64,000 nucleotides of DNA from Cannabis sativa (lineage: Eukaryota > Streptophyta > Magnoliopsida > Rosales > Cannabaceae). Shown in pieces: positions 1 to 11,407 of this stretch. The stretch is from assembly GCF_029168945.1 (NCBI RefSeq), contig NC_083602.1:64934600-64998599 (forward strand), written 5' to 3'. The notes under the pieces were generated by a model, which saw only the letters and a list, made by a program, of their open reading frames with translations, had not been told where the DNA came from and did no database searches. The number at the start of each line of letters is the position of its first letter. Position 1 is the stretch's first letter. The position numbers and the translations under genes are program-made.

Positions 1-433
1 AATTAAATTCAACTCCTCATTTCAGCAAAAACCAAGATTTAATAAATCAATATAATTCAATTAATCAATCCACAAAAAGACAAAATACTAGAAGGCAAAA
101 AGACCAAAATGCCCTTGCCCTCACAAAACTAATTTAAAGAATTCTAAGGGTATTTTGGGAAATTCTAAATTCCCGACCAATTCCGACATTCCCAATGTCT
201 AAATAACCGTCCCACAATACTAACATGCTAAGTTGTGATTTTGCTGAGCCAAACATCGAGTTCCATGTTACCGGGCACCAGAAATGCAAAATATGAAATT
301 CACTATATGACATAAATATGCATTCAGAATTCTAAAATAACAGCATAAATAATTATTTAAATATCTATAAATAATTTTCATAATTAATCATAATTAACTG
401 CTAATTTCCAAATTAAACTAAGCGGTCTTTATA
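1..433 (-). repeat. 3' LTR of Gyp-A (partial)
   Basis: The sequence matches 7447-7869 base for base apart from about 15 substitutions and a 10-bp gap. It ends at the polypurine tract of the element and continues beyond the left window edge. The inner end reads TATAAAGACC on the minus strand, where the other LTR has TGTAAAGACC, so the terminal TG has mutated here. Confidence 0.92.
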
Positions 434-434
434 A

Positions 435-450
435 CTATTCCTCCCTTAAA
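435..450 (-). other. Polypurine tract of Gyp-A
   Basis: On the minus strand this reads as a purine-rich run containing AAGGGAGGAA directly before the 3' LTR, the usual plus-strand primer position. It overlaps the last codons and the stop of the polyprotein. Confidence 0.7.
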
Positions 451-1991
451 AGGATTTCGTCCCCGAAATCTAACCTGAACAACTCTGGATATTGAGCTCT
501 CATATCTGACTCTAGCTCCCAGGTGGCTTCCTCCACCTTGCTGTTTCCCCAGAGTACCTTGACCAAAGCTATGGTCTTATTCCGAAGGACTTTATCCTTT
601 CTATCCAGGATCTGCACTGGCTGTTCTTCGTACGTCATATCTGGCTGCAGCTTAAGGCTCTCATAACTGAGTATATGAGTAGGATCTGAAACGTATTTTC
701 TCAACATAGAGACATGGAATACGTTGTGAACTGCTGAAAGAGCTGGAGGCAACGCTAATCGGTATGCCACTTGACCAACCTTCTCGAGAATCTCGAAAGG
801 TCCTGTAAACCTAGGGCATAACTTGCCTCTTTTCCCGAAACGTTTGATCCCCTTCATTGGAGATACCCGTAAAAACACATGGTCCCCTACTTGGAACTCA
901 ACATCTCTGCGTTTCGGATCTGCATAACTTTTCTATCTACTCTGTGAGGCAAGCATTCTAGCCTTTATTTTCTCAATTGCCTCATTGGTCCGCTGCACTG
1001 ACTCCGGACCTAGGTATTTCCTCTCCCCTGTCTCATCCCAGTGGATGGGAGATCTACACTTTCTACCGTATAACAGTTCATAAGAAGCCATCCCTATCGT
1101 ACTCTGATAACTGTTGTTCTAAGAAAATTTTATCAATGGTAGATATCTACTCCAAGAGCCTTCAAAATCCATAACACAGGCTCGTAACATGTCCTCCAGT
1201 ATCTGAATTGTCCTTTCGGACTGTCCATCTGTCTGAGGATGGAATGCTGTACTGAATTTCAGTTTTGTACCCATTGCTCGTTGCAAACTCTGCCAAAACT
1301 TGGAGGTGAACTTCGGATCTCTATCCGAAACTATAGAGTTCGGTACCCCGTGAAGTCTTACTATTTCTTTAACGTACAATTTTGCCAACTGATCCACTTA
1401 ATAGGTTGTTCTAACAGGCAGAAAATGAGCAGACTTCGTGAATCGATCCACCACAACCCAGATGGAATCGAACAAACCCGTGGTTCTAGGTAACCCAACC
1501 ACGAAATCCATCGTGATATCCTCCCACTTCCATTCAGGTAGGGTTAAAGGCTGCAACAACCCTGCTGGTCTCTGATGTTCAGCCTTAATCTGCTGACAGG
1601 TGAGGCATCTCGATACGAATTCTACCAAATTCTTCTTCATACCGCTCCACCAGAAGTACGGTTTAAGATCCTGGTACATCTTGGTGGTGCCGAGATGCAG
1701 GGAATAAGGGGTAGAATGAGCCTCTTTAAAGAATTCATTCCTGAGTTCCACACTACCCGGAACACAAACCCTAGCTTTATACAGAAGCATCCCGTTGTCT
1801 GACACTGAAACTGCGCCTCTGATTTTTACTAACTCTGGATCAGTCATCTGAGCGGCTTTAATTCGTTCAAACATATCAGATTGCAGCGTCAAGTTGTGAA
1901 GCTGGCCTACTACATACTCAATGCTGGATCTAACCATGTCCTCTGCTAACTGAGGTGAGATCTGAATCATGCTAGCTACCTGCCCGGGACC
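435..1991 (-). pseudogene. Gyp-A integrase and chromodomain (decayed)
   Basis: This is the C-terminal part of the polyprotein. It starts with the zinc-binding region around residues [12 protein letters not shown], continues through the catalytic core ([28 protein letters not shown], carrying the D-D-E residues) and ends with a chromodomain-like tail (KVEEATWELESDM, then PELFRLDFGDEILL). Integrase would insert the DNA copy, and chromovirus tails are thought to guide insertion to heterochromatin. The frame is constant but broken by a TAA at 1398-1400, a TAG at 1119-1121 and a TAG near 934. The intact words were checked against the same region of Gyp-C at 62261-63858. It is not functional. Confidence 0.9.
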
Positions 1992-3395
1992 CTTCCTGCT
2001 TAGGGCATCGGCCACCACATTGGCCTTCCCAGGGTGATAGAGAATCTCACAATCGTAATCTTTCACTAATTCCAACCAACGTCTCTGTCTCATATTCAAA
2101 TCTTTCTGAGTAAAGAAATATTTGAGACTTTTATGGTCAGTATAGATTTCACACCTTTCTCCGTAAAGGTAATGCCGCCAGATCTTCAATGCAAAAACTA
2201 CGGCGGCCAACTCTAGATCATGAGTCGGGTATCGCTGTTCATAATCCTTTAACTGACGGGAGGCATAAGCGATAACCCGATCGGCTTGCATCAGCACACA
2301 CTCCAGACCCTGTCTGGATGCATCGCAATAAACTACAAATTTCTCTTTGTCTGAAGGCAGAACTAGCACTGGAGCTGTAATCAACCTCTGTTTCAACTCT
2401 TGAAAACTAGCTTCGCACTTGTCTGACCACATAAACTGCTGATTCTTTTTCGTAAGTTCGGTTAAGGGTGTTGAAATCTTAGAAAACCCTTCCACGAACC
2501 GACGATAATAACCGGCTAAACCCAAAAAGCTTCTAATTTCTGTCACTGTCTTCGGTCTTGGCTAATCCCTAACGGATTCTATTTTCCCGGGATCCACCTT
2601 GATCCCATCTTTGTTAACTATGTGCCCTAAGAAAGACACCTGAGATAGCCAAAATTCACATTTCTTGAATTTGGCATAAAGCTTGTGTTCCCGAAGCCAT
2701 TGCAGAACCATCTGAAGATGTAACTCATGCTCCTCTTCTGATTGAGAGTACACAAGGATGTCGTCGATAAACACAATTACACAGATATCGAGGAAATCCT
2801 TGAATATTATATTCATCAAATCCATAAATGCTGCAGGAGCATTGGTTAGTTCAAACGACATAACCAAGAATTCGTAATGTCCATACCTAGTACAGAATGT
2901 TGTCTTCGAAATGTCCTCCTCTCGGATTTTCAACTGATGATAACCCGATCGGAGATCAATCTTGGAAAAGACCGTCTTCCCCTAAAGTTGATCAAAAAGA
3001 TCATCGATCCTAGGTAATGGATATTTATTCTTCACTGTAAGCTTGTTTAACTCTCGATAGTCGATGCACATTCTCATAGATCCATCTTTCTTTTTGACGA
3101 ATAATACCGGAGCTCCCCAGGGTGACACACTAGGCCGGATAAACCCTATGTCAAGTAACCCTTGAAGCTGAATCTTTAATTCTTTAAGCTCGGCTGGAGC
3201 CATCCTATACGGAGCCTTGGAAACCGGTTCCACTCCGGGTGCCAAATCTATAACAAAATCAATCTCTCGTTGAGGTGGTAAACCTAGAAGTTCTTCGGGA
3301 AAAACATCTAGAAATTCCCGAACCACCTTGATGTCCTCTAGCTGAATGGTATCTGCCGAGTGGTGTCCATCACCACGGCCAGAAACCCTAAACAA
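1992..3395 (-). pseudogene. Gyp-A reverse transcriptase and RNase H (decayed)
   Basis: This block carries RT motifs in the expected order: [17 protein letters not shown], then [32 protein letters not shown], and the catalytic FIDD box in [13 protein letters not shown] near 2770-2800. RNase H follows with [37 protein letters not shown] and a TDHKSLKYF strand. Stops sit at 2982-2984 (CAG to TAG, judged from Gyp-C) and 2562-2564 (TGG to TAG). At least two small frameshifts separate this block from the protease at about 3395-3450. The function in an intact copy is first- and second-strand cDNA synthesis. Confidence 0.92.
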
Positions 3396-3432
3396 CCGCC
3401 ATGCAGTAACTCCCTAGCTGACATGGCCGAAA

Positions 3433-3867
3433 TCACCGGAACCCGAGATCCCTGACCGAACCAACAAATACAAATGGTTCTTCACATTCCGATTGGAAGA
3501 TCACCATCTTCCTCTTGCAGTCAATACTGGCTGAGTATTTAGATAGGAAATCCATTTCTAGAATAATATCGAAATCTACTAGACTCATTTCTATCAAGTC
3601 AGCACTTAACTCTCTACCATCTATTCTGATCGGCATAGACCTAATCCACCTTTTGGAGATAACTAACTCTCCGCCAGGTAATAGGGTTCCAAACCCTGAT
3701 TCATAACTATCACACGGTCTATCCAATTTACTAAAGATTCTGGCTGCCACATAAGAATGTGTGGCCCCAGAATCAAATAATACTGAGTAAAATGAGTTAT
3801 TAACTGAGAGCTGACCTGTCACCACTGAAGGGCTGGCTTCTGCATCAGCCTGCGTAATGGCGAACAC
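3433..3867 (-). pseudogene. Gyp-A aspartic protease
   Basis: This is a 144-codon open stretch with the retropepsin active-site motif DSGATHSY (residues about 31-38), followed by a WIRSMPIRIDGREL strand and ILEMDFLSKY. It would process the polyprotein. It is in frame with gag upstream, and a 1-base deletion near 3445 throws the frame off before RT. Unlike Gyp-C, the catalytic D-S-G triad is intact. Confidence 0.88.
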
Positions 3868-5097
3868 CCTAGCTGGAGTGGGTCTCGCCGGAGCCCTTGG
3901 TGCCTCTGTTCTGAGCTGGGGACAATCCCTCTTGTAGTGTCCGGGCGTGCCACACTGAAAGCATCCCTGACCTCTGCACTCACCCAGATGGTGCCTTTTA
4001 CAACTAAGGAACTATGGGTAGGAAAAACGGGTCTCAGCACTACCCTGACGACCGCCTCGATTCCGGTTCCACCGGAACCTCTTGTTCTGCCCCGAGCCAC
4101 CGGATGCAGTGGATGTTTTCCTCTTCTGGTCCATGGCCGAACCACTACCTACCCTGCTGAAGCCTGATGCAGGAAGGGGAGGAGCCCCGCCACTCACTGG
4201 AGTCCTAACTGACTCCGACATACATCCAACTACGCCCTCAGCTCGCAATGCTTTTTCCACCATCTCAGCATAGGTGGTCTTGTCGTCTGTAGTGATCATA
4301 AGGTCATGCTTGATCTTCACATTAAGTCCATCAAGATATTTTTCCTTCTTACTGAAATCGGTTGGCACAATTCCCGAGGCCAACCTCGCCAACCGATCAA
4401 ACTGAGTTGTGTATTCTGTCACACTCATATTCTCCTTCTGGGTCAGGTGGGTGAACTCTTTCCTCTTGGCACTTCTAACGGCCTCATTATAATACTTTGC
4501 GTTGAAGAGTTCCTGAAACCTTTCCCAGGTCATAGTTGTGACGTCGTGAATCTGGGACACCATGTCCCACCAGACTAAAGCGTCCTCTTGAAACTGAAAG
4601 GTGGCACACACCACCCTGTCATTCCCGGTGACACCCATAAAGTTCAATATCTTCGTAATCATCGTTAGCCACTGCTCGGCTTTCATGACATCCGGACCTC
4701 CCAGAAAAACCGGAGGTGCCTGCTTCCGGAACCTTTCATACAGGGGTTCCATTCTATTCCCCGCTACTACTAACTCGGCCTGGACAACAGGAGCAGGTGC
4801 CACTGAAACTTCTGGCACAGGAACTGCAGGAGCACCCTACTGTCTCAATCTCTGAATCTCATTATGTTGCTCCTCTATTCTGGCTTGCATTTCTACAAAC
4901 CTAGTTTCCCAATTCTGGGCTTCCTCATTGGCTTGGGCAGCCTGGGCAGCCTGTGGCGGGTTAACATCACCCCGACCACGAGCCCTGCCCCTAGGACCTC
5001 TACCACGGCCCCTAACATTCGGGGGAAACTGAGCTCCTTGACCCTGATTTGACCCGACTGAGTTGCCCTGACTCCTGGTGTTCCGCTTGGCATCCAT
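3868..5097 (-). pseudogene. Gyp-A gag (capsid and zinc knuckle), two stops
   Basis: The start is the ATG at 5097, about 270 bases after the primer site. An N-terminal Arg/Gly-rich segment and a short coiled coil (QARIEEQHNEIQRLR) are followed by the capsid core, recognisable from MKAEQWLTMITKIL, ALVWWDMV and FQELFNAKYY. A basic region and a CCHC knuckle (CFQCGTPGHYKRDC, about 3920-3965) close it. One frame runs throughout but is interrupted by TAG codons at 4837-4839 and 4012-4014. It would form the retrotransposon particle and bind RNA. It shows what Gyp-C gag has lost. Confidence 0.9.
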
Positions 5098-5356
5098 CTA
5101 GTTTGAACAGCCTTCGAAACCAAGAGTTGGCACATCAGGTCATGATCAATGAGAGCTTACTAATGCCGTTTAATTTGAAAATTAAAAACATGCGCCTATT
5201 CTACTATCAGGCTACTAACATGCTTCCTATCAGGCTTTTCTTATCTCATATTATTTAATAAACTACTAAAGCAATAAAAGCTTGCTGAAGCGTAGAACGA
5301 GCTAACTACTGGTGATGATTGTACATGTCGTGACGATCTTCGGAAGACAACCTGGT

Positions 5357-5367
5357 GGCTCTGATAC
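5357..5367 (-). other. Primer-binding site of Gyp-A
   Basis: On the minus strand TGTATCAGAGC follows the LTR by five bases. Plant initiator tRNA-Met sites read TGGTATCAGAGC, so one G is missing here. Gyp-C has the full version at 59376. Confidence 0.8.
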
Positions 5368-5882
5368 AAAATTGTAACACCCTAACTAGCATAGGGTATT
5401 ACGTTATTTTTAAACGTACTGTGCAGCTCGTTGCTAATCAACGAGGATTATGGAAATCGTGATTAATTAAAATTTTTGCTTTTTAATTAAACTTATATAA
5501 TATTTTATACAAAATACTTTGGGATCCCATTTACAAAATGCTTTACAAAAAGTTTACTGTCTGATACAAATACTTGTCGCCCAGCGACTAATTACAAAAG
5601 CAGTGCTGTCCCGAGGATCGTACGCTCCAGGCCTAACCGCCCCGACATGTACAATATTCATCGGCTCCTCCTCACGGTTCCTCAGCTTTGGCCTTGCCCT
5701 TACCTACAAATAAACATAGCACTGTGAGTCGGCACACTCAGTAAGAAAAGCATAAATCATAAAACATACATAAATCCCGGGTTATGATCAGACGCCAATA
5801 CCCCTGACCATAACCCTAACTGTCGTGTCCCACACGATACTGAGTCCCGAACGTTCGTATGACGGTACTATTGACAAAGTAA

Positions 5883-6125
5883 CAGCCTATACTCGATACA
5901 CTGGTCATACTCCAGCTGCTAGTCATACTCTAGCCTTACCGATGTGTTACAGTATCAGCCAATACTCGGTACACTGGTCATACTCTAGCTGCTAGTCATA
6001 CTCTAGCCTTACCGACGTGATACGATCAAATAGCACAGTACCACCAACCCTAGAATCAGCCTATACTCAGTACACTGGTCATACTCCAGTTGCTAGTCAT
6101 ACTCTACCCTAACCGATGTGATATG
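5883..6125 (-). repeat. Three direct repeats inside the Gyp-A LTR
   Basis: Copies start at 5883, 5956 and 6057. Each carries two TCATACTC words, a CACTGGTC word and an ACCGAYGTG ending. They lie about 500-750 bases from the 3' end of the LTR, the same place as repeat clusters in Gyp-B and Gyp-C. Confidence 0.85.
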
Positions 6126-6766
6126 GTCGGATGGTACGAAGCCAACATACATATCTAATGTAATCTAACAGGCTTCCTAACATGCACGCTAAATAAGTAA
6201 TACATATGCATACTATTATACTAATCTTACCTCGATTTCGAATTCAGGTGTGCCGGTCAACCTGAGTGGAACGAACTGCACGGCAATTTACAGGCTCTTA
6301 AACCATAACAATCACAACACGAGATAAGTGATACGCTAAATCACTTCCCGGGGACTTAAACTAGAAACTAAAAGTTTCCCTATCGATAAAAAGCATGGCA
6401 ATACCCTAAACAACATAAAAATGGGAAAAACTAGGGTTCCCAAAAATCACCCAACCGGCAGACCGGTTCTGCAACCGGAATTCCGGTTCTGGGAATCCTG
6501 AAACACCATCCGGAATTCTGGTTGCACAACCGGAATTTCGATTCTGAGCAGGAAATGAATAAAAATTCATAACTCACTCAAAACGATCCCAAACCACACC
6601 AAAACTTCCAGACCTGCTATTTAGACCCTAAGGAACATTTCTAAAGCAACAACACCAAACTTCATGCATAAAATCAAAAACTACCATTAAAGCCCAAGCT
6701 TTGAGTTCAAAACTAAAACTTGGTTAAACACCACTAATATGCATCCAAACCTGGTTTAAACTACTC

Positions 6767-7244
6767 AAATATGCATATAATAACCTCTGAAAACAACAGC
6801 AAGCATCAACAACAAGTGTAGCAACATATTTCATCATTTCACTTGAAAATCATAGTTTTAGAGCCAAAATTCTAAATTAGTTTAAAACCAACCAAACATG
6901 CATCAAACCTACTCAAATCCAATCAATTCAAACATATAAAATCACAGAAAACAACATATAACTACAACAGCAACAACATCACCAAAAACTAAACATGCAA
7001 CTATCAAATATGCATATAATAACCTCTGAAAATAACAGCAAGCATCAACAACAAGTGCAGCAACATATTTCATCATTTCACTTGAAAATCATAGTTTTAG
7101 AGCCAAAATTCTAAACTAGTTTAAAACCAACCAAACATGCATCAAACCTACTCAAATCCAATCAATTCAAACATATAAAATCACAGAAAACAACATATAA
7201 CTACAACAGCAACAACATCACCAAAAACTAAACATGCAACTATC
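6767..7244 (-). repeat. 239-bp tandem duplication in the LTR
   Basis: Two adjacent copies (6767-7005 and 7006-7244) are nearly identical, with only a few differences such as AAACAACAGC against AAATAACAGC. The duplication therefore arose recently relative to the element. Confidence 0.93.
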
Positions 7245-7869
7245 ACCTTTTCTTAATTTTCAAGAAACTAAAGAGGGGAAGGGTAAGAGCTATACCTAGA
7301 GCTTGAATTGCACTCAAAATCTGTTTGAAATACCAAAGAATCACCAAGGTTCTTGCTGCTCCAAGAGGGGCCGAGAGAGAGAGAGGGAGTTGAGAGAAAA
7401 AGAGTTTTGTTTTTCTTGATTTTTTCCAATTTGTAAAAGTGATAAAAATTAAATTCAACTCCTCATTTCAGCCAAAACCAAGATTTAATAAATCAATATA
7501 ATTCAATTAATCAATCCACAAGAAGACAAAATACTAGAAGGTAAAAAGACCAAAATGCCCTTGCCCTCACAAAACTTATTTAAAGAATTCTAAGGGTATT
7601 TTGGAAAATTATAAATTCCCGACATTTCCAATGTCTAAATAACCGTCCCACAATACTAACATGCTAAGTTGTGATTTTACTGAGCCAAACACCGAGTTCC
7701 ATATTGCCGGGCACCGGAAATGCAAAATATGAAATTCACTATATGACATAAAAATGCATTCGGAATTCTAAAATAACAGCATAAATAATTATTTAAATAT
7801 CTATAAATAATTTTCATAATTAATCATAATTAACTGCTAATTTCCAAATTAAACTAAGCGGTCTTTACA

Positions 7870-8280
7870 GATGTACTATCAAACTGTATTATTATATTGT
7901 ATAAATGATGTTGTACATTACATTTTTATGTAAATTATTCTCAGTGGTATTAATTTATACATGCATAACTTATGTATACAATATTTTAATACAAGTTAAT
8001 AGCATTATATAAGAGAAATTTACAAAAATATTGACTTTTCGCCCAATCTTTACAAAAATAATGCCACACGGCAGAAATTACTTTTATACTGTCTTGACCA
8101 ATTTTTTTTTTTCTTTTATACTGTAATTACTTAAAAAAAAATAAGGCCTCCATCTTACCCACGGACAGAACCACCACAAGAACACCAAAACAATCGGAAA
8201 ACAACCATTAATTCTGATGAGATTGAGAAAAAAATGTGAAATCAACGTCAAATAAATAATCATGACAAAACAACTGTAAA
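7870..8280. other. AT-rich non-coding DNA
   Basis: No gene is supported. A 35-base block holds two TTTACAAAAAT words around a CGCCCAAT word, which looks like an old dispersed repeat, but no ends could be defined. Confidence 0.5.
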
Positions 8281-8457
8281 TGTAAAGACCGCCTATGTTG
8301 ATATATTGGATTATCAGATAATTAGGGTTCACTCATGAGATTTAATTGTTATTTATAATATATATATATATATTGTGGATATTTATTTAAGTTAGATATA
8401 AATTAATTATGCTATATATATGTGAATTTTTCGTTTTTTAAAATTGTGCTCGGTAGC
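8281..8457 (+). repeat. LTR-head fragment related to chromovirus LTRs
   Basis: It begins TGTAAAGACCGC, identical to the LTR start of Gyp-A but on the other strand. It ends with a GCTCGGTAGC word similar to one about 220 bases into the Gyp-C LTR (TTTGCTCGGCGAC). It stops where the Gyp-B LTR begins. The rest of this LTR was not found in the window. Confidence 0.45.
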
Positions 8458-8914
8458 TGTAACGCCCTAAATAATTAGTCACGCTACCCAAAACACTTAT
8501 GAAGCCCTAATCCCCTAACCGGGATTACTAATAAAATTAGAGAAGAATTTAAACTTTAATAACAATAGGAATGGAAATAAACTTGTAATACTTTAAACTT
8601 TATAAACTAAAAGTTACAGTAGTTGGGACCCCAAAAAAACATTTACAAAATATTATTACAAGTCCTTTTCTTTCAGCCGGCCTAAGCGGCAAAACAGAGT
8701 CTCAAAAACACAACACTGGTAGACCCTAACTCGCTTGGTCTGATATGGCCCGGACATGTACATTCTTCGTCCAGCTCCTGCACTCATGGCTGATCAACAA
8801 CAGTCTTACCCTTTCCTACACAGTAGAGCACCCGTAAGCCAAGCCCAGCAAGACAGTATAAAACATAACAATAATATGCTAATCATATAATATAAACAGT
8901 AATGCCAATCAAAA

Positions 8915-9050
8915 TATGTCTATGTGACACAGACCTGCATGTTGGGATCACATGCCTGTTTATGTTTACGTGACGTAAACCTACGTGTTACTCTCACACG
9001 TCTATTTATGTCTACGTGGCGTAGACCTACGTGTTACTCTCACACGTATA
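8915..9050 (-). repeat. Three 46-bp repeats with paired 17-base palindromes
   Basis: Copies have an exact 46-base period, with palindromic cores at 8918-8934, 8964-8980 and 9010-9026. Each core folds as a 7-bp stem with a 3-base loop on the element strand. Base changes in one arm are matched in the other (U-A in one copy, C-G in another) or give a G-U pair. The repeats also carry ACGT cores of the kind bound by bZIP factors. Confidence 0.85.
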
Positions 9051-9510
9051 AATACAATAAGGCCTTAGAATGGTTCATCTCGGTTATGGTTACCGAGTCC
9101 AACCCGATTATGCCTTGAACGCATAACCCTTCAATCTCAATATAATCATATACTTAGCATGGCATAGCATTTACCCAACTTATATCACTAGGGTAACAAC
9201 CCTAGGCTATTAATCGCTCATATTAGGGTAATAACCCTAATCCCAGTTATAATTACTCTATAATATCATATTCAACATAAGCGCCTCCGCGCATACTCTA
9301 CGTGCAAACTACTATCTTACCTGTTTTCCCGCAATAACAGAGATTCCAAACCCCTGGGTGCTCCTGATCTGGTGCCGGTAATCCTAGTCACACAATCTGG
9401 GATTTCACAAATAGGGTTAATCCCTAATTCCACTTTCACAAAATATAAAATTGGCATTCAAAATACAAATAAACATAAAGAGCTTGGAACGAGCTTTCCA
9501 ACGATATAAA

Positions 9511-11407
9511 TGTTGGGTTTTATGCCCTAAATAAAACTCTTTACAATCTGATTAGTTATCAATATAAGAAATTTGAAGTGATTAATGTTTGCATGAATTC
9601 TACATGCTAATGGTTTAATATGTTTATTACTTTTATACACAAAATAAGTTAAATCAAGATCATATGTTTATTCACAATTACAGTATCGTCAACACAGTGG
9701 AATGTAATTGTGATCATATGAATCAAAAGACTTGGTCCCTGTTTCATCAGTGTTTTAGATTTACACTAATGTGATAACCAGCGATGATGTGTACTTACAC
9801 TTGGAGTAAGTGTTATGTTCTTTCCAGGACATTAGTAAAGTATACTAGTTTCGAATGTATGGAGTATACATTGGACTAGACCGATATTGCAACTAAGTTA
9901 AGATATTACAAACTTACCGTTATATATATATCTTTCCAAGTCAATATCAGTAGTTGATCTTAGGATTAAAAAAATCTAAATCCTGATATGCTTAGGCTCA
10001 ACTCAGGAGTGCTATTCATGTTCTTTGATTTATTAGTTAAGCCCACTTTTGGGTCAGGGTGATACGTATATTTTGGGAACATGATAGTATGATTGAGTGG
10101 GAGTGTTGAACATAAATATGGAATCTATAGCTTCTAATGGTGTATAGTTGTCAAGTGATGATTCCCTTCGAGCTTAGCAAATAGAAGTAAATGGATGAGC
10201 TCTTGTTTAACTGACTAATTATTAGATCACTAAACACTATTTACATGTAGCTAAGTGTTTTAAGGGGCAAAATACATTGAGGGGTGAGAACGGTAAAGAA
10301 ATCCCATCTCGATGTAGATCATCTATATAGAGGATCTTTAAATCACAATAAGATTATAACAATGGTTAAATGAGATAGCATATTGATATCGTGGAACATA
10401 AAATATGCTCTATATAAGTCTGAGAGTGCAATTTTAAGTTCTAAGAGTGGATTCAACGAAGAATTAATAAGTAGGAATTTACTTGGTAAATTTGGTTCAC
10501 TTATTGGAAGCTCAGCATATAGATCCATGGTCCCCATTGTAGTTGAGAATATTCTGCTTGTAAGACTCATTAATTGATTCGTGATTGATCAATTATAATT
10601 CTAAAGTTAGACTATGTCTAATTTTATGAATTTTCACTAAGCAGGGGTGAAATTGTAAAGAAAAGAGTTTCTAGGTTTATTTATTTATTAATGGACTTTA
10701 TATGTCTAGTTAATAATTAAATTAAATGACAATATTATTTAATAATCTATTTTAGTTATTAAATAATTAATTTTGGCATTTAAATGGTTAGAATTGGAAA
10801 ATTTGCGTTTTTGAGAAAATAGAAATAAAATTTGATAAAACTGCAAAATCAAGTGGGCCCATAAACTACACCATGGTCGGCCACTATTTGTGGATTTTCA
10901 AATTAATATTTTCATTATTTTAATGCCAAATAATTCCTAACCTAAACCTAGTAGTTGCCTATAAATAGAAAGTGATGGCTCAGTCAAAATAATACAATTC
11001 ATTAGTTATCTGACACAAATTTCTCTCTTCAGAAAAACTGAGCCTTCCCTATTTTCTTCTATAGGCCGAAACCCTCTTCTCTCTTTTCTCTTCATATATT
11101 TCGAACCCTAGTGAAAGAGTAAGTGCCCACACACAGCAAGCAGTAACTCAATCATAGATTGGAAGACTGTGAATGATCAAACTTAAAGAAGAAGGACATT
11201 CGGGCTCAGATCTTGATAATACTCTGCTACAGAAAGGATGCAAGGGTTAGAGATCTGAGTGGAAGGAGACATTAATTTTGCTGCATCAATGTAAGGTTTT
11301 CTTAACTTTATATGTGTTTATTTTATCGTTTTAGAAAGTTCATATTTAGGGTGTTAAACAACATACTTGTGAGTAGATCTAAGATCCTGGTAAAATAATA
11401 TCCAACA
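9511..11407 (+). mobile_element. Copia solo LTR with TSD ATAAA
   Basis: It starts TGTTGGGTTTTATGCCC and ends in TCCAACA. The 5-bp flanks 9506-9510 and 11408-11412 are both ATAAA, so this is one LTR left after recombination between the two ends of a full element. It is the same family as the LTRs at 14825 and 23016 (there on the minus strand). It interrupts the Gyp-B LTR, whose sequence resumes directly after the second ATAAA. A TATA box lies at 10960. The 75-codon stretch inside is not conserved as protein in the divergent copy at 55783. Confidence 0.93.
10960..10967 (+). promoter_or_regulatory. TATA box of the copia LTR
   Basis: TATAAATA sits about 450 bases before the LTR end. The same box occurs on the minus strand in the related LTR at 23474-23481. 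It probably marks the U3/R junction region. Confidence 0.65.

Larger units (their letters stand above)
1..7869 (-). mobile_element. Gyp-A: Ty3/gypsy chromovirus (Tekay/Del-like), left end cut
   Basis: This is an LTR retrotransposon read on the minus strand. The 5' LTR lies at 5373-7869, a tRNA-Met type primer site follows, then a decayed gag-protease-RT-RNase H-integrase-chromodomain frame at 5097-435, then the start of the 3' LTR, which runs off the window. The LTR begins TGTAAAGACCGC and ends in GTTACA on the element's strand. The visible 423 comparable LTR bases differ at about 15 positions plus one 10-bp gap (about 3.5%), so it is much older than the Tat element at 34894. The protein order and a C-terminal chromodomain-like block place it in the chromovirus branch. 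The TSD cannot be tested because the left end is outside the window. Confidence 0.93.
5373..7869 (-). repeat. 5' LTR of Gyp-A (about 2.5 kb)
   Basis: The boundaries are TG at 5373 and CA at 7868-7869 on the plus strand, fixed by the primer site on one side and by identity with the 3' LTR on the other. It contains a 239-bp tandem duplication (6767-7244) and a direct-repeat cluster (5883-6125). A CT/GA-rich run at about 7377-7400 lies where a transcription start region would be expected. The small open stretches inside it are not genes. Confidence 0.9.

Noticed and set aside
6767..7244. Tandem repeat considered as satellite or CRISPR-like array
   Set aside because: Only two units inside an LTR and no spacers; it is a simple duplication.
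8084..8332. 82-codon open stretch on the minus strand
   Set aside because: Low-complexity composition and overlap with the LTR-head fragment; no domain.
7870..8457. tRNA or other small RNA gene
   Set aside because: No cloverleaf, A-box or B-box pattern was seen here or elsewhere in the window; the tRNA-like words are primer-binding sites.
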